DNA of 64,000 nt from Citrus sinensis (lineage: Eukaryota; Streptophyta; Magnoliopsida; Sapindales; Rutaceae), in assembly GCF_022201045.2 (NCBI RefSeq), contig NC_068562.1, positions 2,852,001 through 2,916,000 of the forward strand. The letters run 5' to 3'. Below, piece after piece: positions 26,281-37,900 of the stretch (position 1 is the stretch's first letter; the number at the start of each line of letters is the position of its first letter). A model generated the notes under the pieces. That model did not search any database, was not told the DNA's origin, and saw nothing but the letters and a program-made list of their open reading frames with translations. The position numbers and the translations under genes were made by a program.

Positions 26281-27792
26281 TTATTTTGTTAAAGAAAACT
26301 AGAAAATATTGAGTAAGGGTGCAGGCTATTTGCCGTAAAAAAATTTATTCTAAACCCAATAAATTTAATGAAAAATATTCGTAAATTTTAAATTCAACAG
26401 TAGAGTATAAGTGTTTGTTTGGTATAATTTATTTAACAGTCATAAATATTTAAAACATCTTTTATTTATGTGAAACTCTTATTTTATTCATTTCATAATA
26501 TAACCTTAAAAAACTTGTCTGTTAAAATAATTTTAAAATTTTTTAATAAAAGTTTTCATTAACAATTAAACAACTATTTCGATTTTTTTTTTTAAGTTTT
26601 ATTTTCAAAATCTCGGCTAACAAAAATTCAATTTGAAAATCTATGCCGAACGAAACAAAGAAATACTTTGAATTTTGATCTTTTGTTTGGGGGTTGAGTT
26701 CTCATCTTGAATTTGTTTTTCTGGGTTTTGTATGAGTCTCATAATTAATTAAGGACCAAAATTTCTTAATCAATTTGGTAACCAATTATTTGTTCGCACC
26801 TTAGAACCTTCTCACTGGCTAATTTTGTTCCACAAAAATGTTAGTTGTTAATTAACCAAGATGTGCCAGTCTATTTGTTTCAGCACATGCCCGTCTTCGG
26901 TCATAAGATTTAGTGATTAAATACTTGACAAAAGATCGGCGTACGTTACCCGTAGTCTTGGCATATGATTATGACATAATATAATTATAAATATAATATA
27001 TTATAATCCGACATTATTGTATAATAAAATATAACTTATATTATATTATATTATAAAACAATATAATATAAAATTTTAATTTAATTATAAAGTAACTTTC
27101 ATTTGTTGATGTCGAATATGATTATTTAATTTAAATTTAGTATCTTGGTAAATAATAAATGATTAAATAATTAAAATACTTTTTACATGTTTCAAGTAAA
27201 ATAATTAAAACAACTTTATACAGTAAAAGTAAAATAATGTATTATCATTTATTTGTTAAATGTCCAGGTTTATTAATATTTTACATCATTATTTAAAATC
27301 AAATTTTATTTAAATATAAATATAAATTTATTATAAGTTATTGAATAATAAAAGTAAAATGATTAAAGTTAAAATATGAACAACTTTAATACAATATAGT
27401 TTAAATCATCCCCACATGGATTTATTTTATGCTCCTTTCATTATACTAACTACTTTCTTAATGCAATACAATGCAACTAAAAATTATAATAAAGTATGAA
27501 TTTATATAAAAATAATGTTTTAACGCAATACAATATAGTATAAGGCAAGCTAGCAATGGCACCATGAGTTTATTATATGATTTGTTTTATAAAAAATCAG
27601 GGTTTAATGAATAAAAGCCATCGTGGGCCTTAAATTGAGTTAGTTGAGATGAGTGGGCTTTTCTGAAAGTGTTGAAATAGGCCAGGCCAGCCCAATCAAA
27701 AACACCACAAAACTAACTGGCACCTTAAGCAGTTAACCCTAGCTTCAATGTCTTTCGTTTCAGAGAGGGGGTTTGAGATTTGAGAATTGAGA

Positions 27793-29216
27793 ATGTCGTC
27801 GGAGAAAGAAGATAATGACTCGGATGAGCCCGAGGAGCTCACAGCCGAGCAGGTGTGGTTTTTATTTCTTTGTTTATTGGTGTAAAAATAAGAATTTTAT
27901 TATTTGAAATTTGTTTTTATTATTACTAACCAGAGTTAAAAATATGGGCAGGGGTTGCAGCAAGACGAGGAGATACGAAAAGTCCAGAAAGAAAACAAAG
28001 CCAGGTAGGAGAAAAGTAAATGCAAAATAAGTTATCAGTTCTGTAGATTGTGAACGTAGTGGGGTTCGATAATTTATTTATTTTTAAAAAAATTGAATGG
28101 TGCAAAGGTCATTTATTGTGTAGCCGACATTACGCAGAGAAGAGAAGTTTAGGTCAGTAGATGAACTGCGTTTATAGAGATTTTAGCGCCAAATAATATA
28201 ATACGGCACATGCGGGGTGCTGTAAATTTGAGCCATGAACTTGTTTTTCCTGGCTTTATTATGGGGTCAAATGACATGGAAGACCGATGTTCTGTATAAG
28301 CTATTTACTGTCTTTCTGGTGGAGGCAAGTGTTCATAGGTGATGATGGAATGGAATCAGCCTGATTTTTTTTTTTTAATTTACTTCCTAACATCTGGATT
28401 TAGAATGAAATTTTGAAAGCTTGCTAGTTCATAATTCTGATTGTTGTTTCTTTCTTTGCCAATGCTAAGGCCTGTCAGATTTGTATTGTGGTTTGAAATT
28501 CTTTTCTAAAAGATAATTGTTAAACTGATGGTTTTGCCCTAAAAGATTTATTTACTGAATCTTGTTATGCATCTTTCCACAGAATTCTTCGTGAGGGAAA
28601 GGAACGTCGGAGACTATGGGCTCAAAGGAAAACATCACGACCTTCAAAAGTAGGTGAAGGCATCCGAGATGTAGCCAAAATCGAGCCAGAAAATGAGTCT
28701 TTGGGTAGAGCGGGGATGCTTCCGAGTGACATTGTTGAAATGCTTGCCGCTCAAGAGAAGTATGATGCCCCATCTCTCTCCCATTTGTGTGTCTGTATTT
28801 GTGGCATGCACATGCACTGAGTTTTCTACTCTGTTAGCTGCTACATACTAACTAAGAGGTTGTCTTTCTTCAGACAAGTTTTCTTTTCAGATTCTGAAGA
28901 TGAGAAGGCTGAGGTGAAACCTACTTCAAGGAAGAAGAAAAAGAAAAGTGCAGGGTAAAGGGTCTTGTTCCTTCCTTGATGATGGAAGAAAGTTTCTTTT
29001 TGGTTAAAAAACAATTGAAATTTAATATTTTGTTCATTAACTTCGATTTGCAGGTCAGAACCTGTTGTTTTGAATGATATTCCTCCTCCCGAATGCTTAA
29101 ACAGATCCTTGGAGTTCCTAAAGAAAAGGAAAATGCAGGTGTCAAGGTCGTCTGCGGTTCTGAACAACTCTAACCAAGCACTTCGCCTCCTTTCTTCTTC
29201 TGGCTTGTTAAAGTGA
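27793..29216 (+). CDS. Lys-rich, probably nuclear protein of unknown function
   Basis: Five exons: 27793-27852, 27952-28004, 28583-28759, 28874-28954 and 29054-29216; 177 aa, frame kept across all GT-AG introns. The N-terminus is acidic (EKEDNDSDEPEELTAEQG). It is followed by a highly charged helix (QDEEIRKVQKENKARILREGKERRRLWAQRK), a segment GMLPSDIVEMLAAQEKQVFFSDSEDE, a basic cluster RKKKKK near residue 125 that looks like a nuclear localisation signal, and a conserved-looking tail (LNRSLEFLKKRKMQVSRSSAVLNNSNQALRLL). I do not recognise the family. The overall build (charged, small, multi-exon, nuclear signal) resembles nucleolar or RNA-processing accessory proteins, but that is inference. 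The start is the first ATG after a purine-rich leader, and all five exons are needed for one frame. Confidence 0.85.
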
Positions 29217-30366
29217 AAAATGACAAACTTGGGTGTTGATTCTTCAGTTAATCAGTCATTGAAGCTAATATGGGATGGCTTGTCCAATAGCTCCAGCACC
29301 AAGATTTTCTGAAATTTGTTTTAGTGTTGGTAATTGCATTATTGTACTTAAGATTGTTTGTTAAAATGAGTTATATCCAAAGTGGTTACTTTGTTCCCCA
29401 CTTCAGACAATGGTATCTTGCAAGAGATTCGGCGCTGATTAAAATTGGGCCCTCGCTTGTCTTTGTTGGCCTTAAAATGTACTACAAGCGGCAGAACTCC
29501 CCAGTACTGGCTTTTTTTAAAAATATATATATATATATTAAGGAAAGCGTAGCCGTCAAAATTCACAAACGAGCAATATGGACAATCAAATAACCCAAAA
29601 AGATTTCAATATATATACTTGGTGCATTTTTTTTCAATGGAAAGTGGATGTTAATATGCAGACATCCTGTTACAGAAACTTGCTTCTGGCCTCTGAGACA
29701 CGGAGGACGTGTTAGTTGATGCCTAAGGAAGGGTCTCAAGAGTTCTCTCGCTCAGACATTTGCACGATAAATGATGTTGGATATTCCATTGCAGAAATCT
29801 CTAGACATCGTTCATATCATTCGTTTGGGGATTGGCTGGCATGTATAAGCTGTCCAACAGAAATTTCCTAGGGTAGGGGATCATGGGCTTTGCTGTATGA
29901 ACCTTTTGATTCTCATGACGCTACAAATTAACAACATCAAGATGCAATTCAGAATGTGGGAACAAGGCCCCCAATAGAAATTATAAGCGAAAAAACAAAC
30001 AGAACATAATACAAGTATTCAAAAATATATACAATAGATTATATGGTGGTGAAGTAGAAATGTATTGAATTATTTGATGGAAGTGGTGAAGTTTTCACTC
30101 GAGAGTTGGATTGTTCTATTTCAAATATAAGAAGCAGGCACTCATCAATATATATATATATATATAAGAAGCGGGCTACAAAATCAACCAGTCATTCTCT
30201 TGCTCATATGAATGACGGAGCCATTTCAAGTTTCACAACTCACTACCTTTCTAGTTAAAGTACAAGAAGACGGAACTGAAGCCGCATACGTGTAATATCA
30301 TACAAACTTTAATTAATTTAATTAATTAAATAAACATTTAATAATTTTGGCTGTGAGAAGAGAAGT
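29217..30366. other. Intergenic, 3' flanks of two convergent genes
   Basis: 1.15 kb between the Lys-rich protein gene and the small minus-strand gene, with two short TA runs (about 29524-29539 and 30150-30167). The first 200-400 bases are probably 3' UTR. No other feature seen. Confidence 0.55.
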
Positions 30367-30684
30367 TCACGGGGAAGAGAAAGCATCATCCAGCCACTGG
30401 TGCTCATGCTGTCCTGAGCCTGAGCTGCTGGCCAGAGCTTGGAAAGCGCTTTTGACCTTGTTTAAGCTTCTATGGTGACGGATACGTTTGAGGACAACCT
30501 TTCTGTCCAAGACTCCAGTGGTAGTACTGGACGAAGAGTCTCTTGAAGTTGATGACGATCTCAAATAAAGCTGTCTTGTGATATTATCTTTTTCTTCTGA
30601 GTGGTTTAAGCTCGCCTTCTCCGCGTCCGAGAATGAAGTTTCAGCTTTTGAAATCATGAAAGCCATTTCTTTGTTTAATTGCAA
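30367..30684 (-). CDS. Small Ser-rich basic protein, function unknown
   Basis: Single-exon frame of 105 aa from 30684, or 99 aa if translation starts at the second ATG (30666, MAFMISKAETSFSD). The middle is Ser/Thr-rich. A basic block VLDRKVVLKRIRHHRSLNKV then leads into KSAFQALA, which looks like a folded or binding motif rather than chance coding. The C-terminus is HEHQWLDDAFSSP. Composition is higher in GC than the flanks, which supports a real gene. I recognise no domain, and no intron is needed. It may be a small stress-type or regulatory protein, but nothing in the sequence shows which. Confidence 0.6.
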   Translation of the reverse strand: MQLNKEMAFMISKAETSFSDAEKASLNHSEEKDNITRQLYLRSSSTSRDSSSSTTTGVLDRKVVLKRIRHHRSLNKVKSAFQALASSSGSGQHEHQWLDDAFSSP

Positions 30685-31961
30685 GAAATTGTGTGTGTCA
30701 CTATGGAGAAATCAGAGATATAGCTTACGAGGAAGTGAGATAACTTACTTCGCATATGGAACGGAATTGTCTAACCACGGTACATATAGTGGGAGGGCCG
30801 TTGGTTTTCCCATTTTTAGTGTTTATTCGCCATTTGTTTTCATTCTTGCACATGTTTCCCCCCCCCGGTGTTGCGTGTGTGTAACGTTTCTTTCCGGTTT
30901 CCACAAAACAGTGGGCTTTGTTATATCAACTGTGGATGGAGGTAGCTAATACGACACTGCAGTGCAGTTGGTAAAATACCAATAAATAAAGCTCGGCGGT
31001 GGAGGAGCATACGCTGGGCCGGGCTATCGGATCCTTATGTTTGCCTAAAACCCGGTGCCTTGCCTTCGGCAGTTGGCACTTAGTCAGCAGCCGTCTTATG
31101 GAGATAGTTTCTACTAATGATGCTTACTACACTTGACTTTTGTGTACTGATAGAAATAAGTTGATGTACACGTGCTCTAGGGTCAAGTCCAAATTGCCAT
31201 AAGACTCCAACAGTGTAGTGGATTAACTTACTTTTAGTTTTGTTGGCCAGTCTTAACAATTTTTTGGTTGAAAGAACAATCTTTAAAATTATTTGTTTCA
31301 GAGATAGTGGAAAGAATGAACGAAACATTCCATTCCTCATCTGTTTACATAAGCTTGGGCTTAGAGTGCATGCAACCGAAGTCAGCTCCCAGCTTTTACG
31401 GATCTGGCAACCAATGTTGAAAGCACTATAAGAGCTCGCTCCATTGATGGAATGATTTTGCTGAAAAACAAATTTAAAATTAAAATTTTACATTTATGAA
31501 AACTTGAACCTGAAGCAATCAGCGATTGAAAACGACGGGACCGCAGGTTCAACGAAAGTGATAAACCATGGGCCGCTTCAGCTGTTTCAGACGAAAACCG
31601 GGGGCATCTATTTCAGCTGTTACAGACTAAAACCGGGGCATCTTGAATCTTGACAAGGCCTCGTACATAAACGGAAACCCATCCCAGCAACCAAGCTAAA
31701 TGGCTAAGTGTATAGCCACCTGTATTAGCTATCAGATAAGTTCGGTGGCCCTAGTCTTAAAATCTACATTAGCGATAAACCTCAGATTGGGGACACCACC
31801 GACGAGAGTAATCGTGGCATAACTGTTTCATATTATTATGACAAGAGAAGTGCCTGCGATAGAATCACACACGCACACGTGCTCACAAGTCACAAAAGCA
31901 GAAAGGAAAAATTACAAATATTAATGAGAACAAGAGATTCGAGAATATACAAGAAAAAAGC
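30685..31961. other. Intergenic between small gene and VPS13 3' end
   Basis: 1.28 kb. The left side holds the promoter of the small minus-strand gene and the right side the likely 3' UTR of the VPS13 gene. It includes an imperfect direct repeat of about 32 bp with a 35-bp period (31577-31609 and 31612-31643), sharing TTCAGCTGTT and ACCGGGG. No coding region recognised. Confidence 0.55.
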
Positions 31962-34900
31962 TCATTGATTATCCCTTTTGTCTAGAAAACTCAACAAAAA
32001 GCCACCAACAATCCGCCTTGCTATAGGATTAGGGATACCACGACATAGCCTTCCATCGATATATGCTATAATACCCGACAATACAAATTTCCCAATACCC
32101 CATTTCCAAATAAACTTCCCACTGTCCCTTCCTTCACCCCGTTGTACAGGGACAACTGCTTTATCATTATCAGCTTCTGACTTTTTCTTTAACTTGATGC
32201 CAGCTATAAGCTTATCAGCTCTCCTCCTCAGCATGCGGATTGCAAAGCTCACAAACAGGTGTTCACACAATGTCAACACTGTCGGTCCAATTTTCCATTC
32301 CTGTGGACAATAAATTCATGCATGGGTTAACAATAAATAAAAATAAAAACAGAAAAAGAAGGCAGAGTTAGTTGAGGGCACTGACATTTTCTCCTCGGAG
32401 CTGGCGTGAGGGGCGAGAAGTTCTCGAAGGATCTCCTTTCAACAATCCCTCACTCTCAAGGAACCCCTTCACGCGATCCATGATCTCATTTATGAGAGCA
32501 TTGTTTGGGGGTAAGTTTTTGAGGAAAACCTACAGAAAAGTTAAAAAATGTTAACAAAACTGATAGCAGGATATTTCTAATAGTGAGGGCAGGGTTTGAA
32601 ACACATCCCCAGGGTGTGTCAAGAAAAATGGATAGGAAGAAAGGGTTTGAAACACATCCCCTGGGGGTGTCAAGAAAAATGGATAGGAAGAAAACTCGCT
32701 TGACTATTTCCATTTACTACAAGGTTCTGCGACTCCCAAACAATTTTGAATTATAGTAAGCTTCACCAGTGAAGTTCTGAAGCCTCAAGACTTCAGTTTC
32801 AAGTCTCAAGATTAAATACAAGCTGAATATGCTCAGAGTCTTTCTCATCAGTTACCTGATTGTCAATGACTCTGACTCTAAGATATTCTTGTCTGTACAT
32901 CGAATCCAGCATTGCCTGCAGATATCCTTCAATATACAGCTGAAAAATTCCAAATAACTGATTAGTGGGTGACTTAAAAAAAAATACAAATCCGGCAGCA
33001 TGCGGCCCCCAAGAAGTAAGAAGATAAGAGGATCCAAAGCCAATATTGTTGCAACATGTAAGTCAGATGCTTCATAATAATAAACCGGAAATGTTTTCTT
33101 ACTACCCAACAATCATTCTCCAACCATTCAAGCAATTGACATCATATCAGCATCAACAAATTAGGGGCTATTGAGAGTTTAATGTCAGTACTATAAATTG
33201 ACAGACCCAGTTAAGGACCAGCGTCCCTGCTAAAAGAAATTACCCCCAAATTATTTCCTTTTGTAAGTAAAATATCTTCTTTTTTTTTTTTTTGGATAAG
33301 AAACTCAAAAATGTATTAACGAAGAAGATGAAAAACCCGGACAGTGGACCAGCTGTCCACTGAGAAAACAAGACTAGTATTATTGTGTTATACAAAAGTA
33401 TACTATACAATGCTAGAATCAGTTATAACTCTCTATCTCAAAACCCCATCCCAGTTTAGACGTATGAAGAAAAAAAATGAATCTTGAAACTCCTTAAAAA
33501 CTGAAGCCCGAATTGAAGTGAGAAGACGAACTCTATCCTACAGTTCTATGGCATTATCTACACTTTTTCCCTAAAAAATACAAACACCCATATTACCCAA
33601 AACAGTGCTGCTACTGCACATTTCCAAATAGTTTTAGCCTATGTTCCTCTACCAAAAGCAAAAGAATACCCCCATAAGAAGAGAATCACAAGAACCTGGA
33701 ATGACCCACAAAATATTAGCTTCTTTGCACAACTTATACCAAAACTTTGAAGCCACAAAACAGAGAAAAAAAAAAGATGATTCGAAGATTCTGCACTTCT
33801 CTTACACATCACACACCAAGAAGGAGAGAGACAAATATCATAGTCATATTTGTTAAATGACCCCCTTTTTTTTTTTTCCTTTTGAAAGAAAGTTCCAATG
33901 TCTAATGTTTGTTTCCAATCTTTTACATAATTTCTTTAGTTTTCATTGCTCTCACCATCAGTTTTAAGCCCCCACCAAACAAATTGGAGGGGTCCATCAC
34001 CGTTACTATATCTAGAAGGACAAGGGAGCACTAGTCCATCCAAATAGTTTATCTACTATCTTGGTTTATTGAAATAGGGCTGCTACTCCTAATATTGCTG
34101 GCTCAGCACCATTCAATCTTTCTCCGCATTTAGCTGAATTGACAATGTTCAGGCTCTTTGATGTGCTCTTATTAGACAGTTTTTTAACTTGCAACAAGAA
34201 TATACATTACCTCATCAATCCCAGGACTTCGATCAAGGTTGATATTTCGATCTGGGCCACCTCCAATCAAAGCACTCCCCAATAATGATGGCTCCATAGC
34301 CAATTTCAAAATTCCATGGTGAAAACCACTCACCTTGAAAATACACAAACAGACAAAACATTAATGGTAAAAGTTTGACAATCCCTCAAGTGATAGCAAT
34401 GTTAACACCAGAAAATTTATTATATGCACAAATATAACATAAGAGTTTGTACCAATCCATCAAAACCACTTGTCTCTGCTCCCCTCAATACTGAGTCTGA
34501 TATTTCAGTTACAGCAGCAAAGAGTACATTAGACCCTGCTGTTTTCAACTGCAAGCCGTCATTCAGTTAACAGCTTTGACAAGAGCAGTAGCAATCATAC
34601 AAGAAACTGAAAGCAAATTAAACTTACAGTTTTTCCAAGATCACCGAAGTAACGTTTTGTCCCTGAGAACCCTTTGCCATCAATACATTTACTAATAAAT
34701 TTGAAGGTACCTGCCAGAAGAGAAACTAAATTTCACATCCTTTTTCTTTTTTGATACCCAAAAATCCGCCAGCATTTCCACGTTTTCTGAGTTCTATAAC
34801 TGAGGAATACTGATGAACTTTACAACTTTGGCAGTCAGGAAAATCACAGGATATTTGTAGGAAAGTTAGGAATCCGATCCCATAGAATCAGGAAATTAGA

Positions 34901-37900
34901 ATTATTCAAATTTTAGGATATTTCCTTTTTTAGTTTTTTTCCTTTTTTTTTCTTTATATTATTGTTTCTGCTCCTTAATTCTACGAGCCGAGCCTTATGT
35001 TCGCTTCTATTAAAAACCGATGTAATTCATATTATTAAATTATAATTAACAGAGTTTTTGTTCTCTCTTTTTTTTCCTTCATTATTTTATCATGCACCAA
35101 CTACTTGGCCTTAACTAATTTCACAACTACAGAAAAGCATAGCAATAGGGAACTCAAAAATGTAAATCCAATCTGAAATAAAACAATCTAAGCATGCCGC
35201 AAGAAAGAAAGGAGAAAAAACAATAGCAGACACAAAAATTTATATCATGTAATTAGTTACCGGAAGCTATGCCTACAGCTAATTACATTTATACATGAAC
35301 AACGATGTTAAAAATATCCGCCAAAATGATTAATAAACATTGATGTATTGAAGAAAGGATGAAAAACCAAAAACCAAAAACCAGAAAAGGAAGAAACAAA
35401 AAAATGCAGAAAAGTTACCTAAAGTCAAACCAGGAAGATTTGTCAATCCATAGGAAGGGTCAAAGAAGACATCAAGAGAGGATGAAGCCGAATCATCAAA
35501 AATAGAAGCAAAAGCTGGTGGAAGCAATGGGCTTCCTTTAGCAATATAGATTGACCTCATGGCATACCTGACATGAAATCAATGTTAGGCCTGATGTACC
35601 GTACTAAATAGGTAAAACCACCCAGAAAGTGTCCCCCCCCCCCCCCCCCCCCCCCCGCCGAACCACGAAAAAAAAATGAAGGTGCTCACAAGAATGCATA
35701 AAAGGGTTACCATAGATAATGTTGCCCACATTTATTAAGTAATTCACGCACTGTAATCAAAGCATGAGTAACAAGAACACCATTGAGCTCTACTACCATA
35801 TTTTTTATGGAAGGGACCTGCAAAGTACAAAATCAACTAATATATTAATGGTAGAGCATTTAATTCACACATCAAGTCCCATATGTATTTAGAGAAAATG
35901 CAGGTCACACCTTTACCACACTATGCAGCAGTGACCGTACAGTTTCCTGGGCTGAGTTATAACTTGAATAAGAGTCCCCAGGAAGAAAGTTAGCAATAAT
36001 CTAAAAATATATATAGAAACAACAGTGGTCAGATTCCAGCTTAGAGTCATAGTCAAGCAAGGGCTGAGTAGAGGCATCAAACCTTTATTGGAAGAATTTC
36101 AAAATGATCAAAGTAAAACTGCCGACTCTGAGTATTTGAGTCACTGAGAGATGTCCTCCAAAATGAGGCAATACTCATCAAGGTCTCCTCATCGAGGTTC
36201 AAATCAACAGGCTGTGTATGACAACATTTCAAAATGTAGGTTTCTGTAGTCAGTACATGCATTTCCAATGACTATAAAACCTATGCTATATCATTAACTC
36301 TAGCAACAGTCTCTCCCAACAACTAGTTTTAGTCTCAAACAGCAATGAGAGAAGCAACAAAATAACTTGAGGCAGAATAAGGGAAAAGTAAAAGGCAGAG
36401 TGGTGCCTGATTATACCTGCAGAATGATTGATGAATATTTAACTTGTTTCACATTTGAGCTGTTCGAAAGTAGTATACAAACAATTTTGAGTACACAATC
36501 ATTTGACTCACTGTAACCTAACTGATGTCTTCGGAGCATTGCTGCAAAAGGGGCTCCTAACCTCTTATGCTCCACGTTCAGTGACTGCAACAATTTGAGA
36601 ATTTAGGGAGGATCAGTGTAAAACGAAAATAATTGCCTAAAGCAGCATGTAAAGATCTGTAAACTCCGTAAAGTTATTTACCTGCACAGAAATCTGGTTA
36701 TATTTCTGCTGATCTCTGAAAACAGAGTCCAGGTTGATATTACCAAGCCTTCCAACTACAATTGGTGCATATGACGATGCATCACTCTCGTCCATATCCT
36801 TCAGCAAATCATGAAAATCATATGCACACAATTAGCTGAATGCTGTTCTTGGCTTTCAGGTGTCCTATTGTACGAAATCACAATTTTCCAGGAAATGCAT
36901 GAGAGGTCTCTTGTACCTCAACAATTCATCTATGTCAGCAGTGTAATTTTAATGGATAGGAGTTTAAGTCCCAATTTGAGTTAAAATATCTGCACCATTA
37001 CTGATATGATATAGAGATGCCATATGATTGGCCATGTAGAGGATAATGGAACTCTCTCATTGTCATCAATAGAACATAATCACAGTTTAAAAGAATGAAA
37101 TTTTGAGTTAATGTATCAGAAAATAACTGGAGGTGATGAAAAAAATAGACCTTTATCCTTATTGATAAAATTTTCAAATAAAGACCATTTGTACACCACT
37201 GAATCAATGCAGGTGAGAAAAAGAAATCAGATCTGACATAAAAATTTAAAACGACATGTTAGGTGCACTAATCCTTCAACAATTTAATATAACTAACACT
37301 AACCTGCTTCCGATGTTCAAGCAAGTGGAGAGCAAAATAAGATATTCTAAGCTGAATCTTAGCACAGAACTTGGATGCTGTGTTTCTCTTATGACTATCT
37401 GAAGACTCGCAAATTCGTAAAATGCGTGTAGGACCATCTGCACGCACTTCATACCCCACCTTTACTATCTCCATTCCATTAAATTCACCGAAACTAGTCC
37501 TCTGGTCTCCCAATTTTTTGCCAAAAGCAGCATAAGATGCTAAGCTTCTGTGTTGCTTAAGTTTGAAAAAGGGCTTCCATGGCCGCACCTTGTCCAAGTT
37601 AATTTCACGCAATGTATGCATATCTACAAATAAAATGACGATATCCAATTAATTAATGGGTTTCTATATGCCAAAAACCAATACTTTACCAGCTGGGCTA
37701 TCTGGTTACAGGCACTTGACCCAAGTTATGAGAAATAATCATGCTGCATATGACATTACATGGTAGACACCTTTTTGATATTGTAACGGCCATGTCACCT
37801 AAGGAAGCTACATTTGATGTTTAATAATTCTGTCATGTGTCTACAGGCCACATACTCCATGAATTAAAACCAAATGAAACAATAATCTACTCTTACATTT

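Larger units (their letters stand above)
19971..27792. other. Gene-poor intergenic region, 7.8 kb
   Basis: The left end is the promoter and 5' UTR of the WAKL gene and the right end the promoter of the Lys-rich protein gene. Between them the sequence is very AT-rich with many homopolymer and dinucleotide runs. Apart from the decayed LINE piece and the microsatellites listed separately, I see no coding frame with a recognisable domain and no convincing RNA gene. Confidence 0.6.

Noticed and set aside
26411..26658. Possible short inverted-repeat element (GTTTGTTTGG ... CCGAACGAAAC)
   Set aside because: The ends match only loosely, there is no target duplication, and the interior is AT-rich enough for chance pairing.
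26950..27560. Very AT-rich block that might be a MITE
   Set aside because: Many short TATAAT repeats give weak self-complementarity everywhere, but I could not define paired ends or a duplication.
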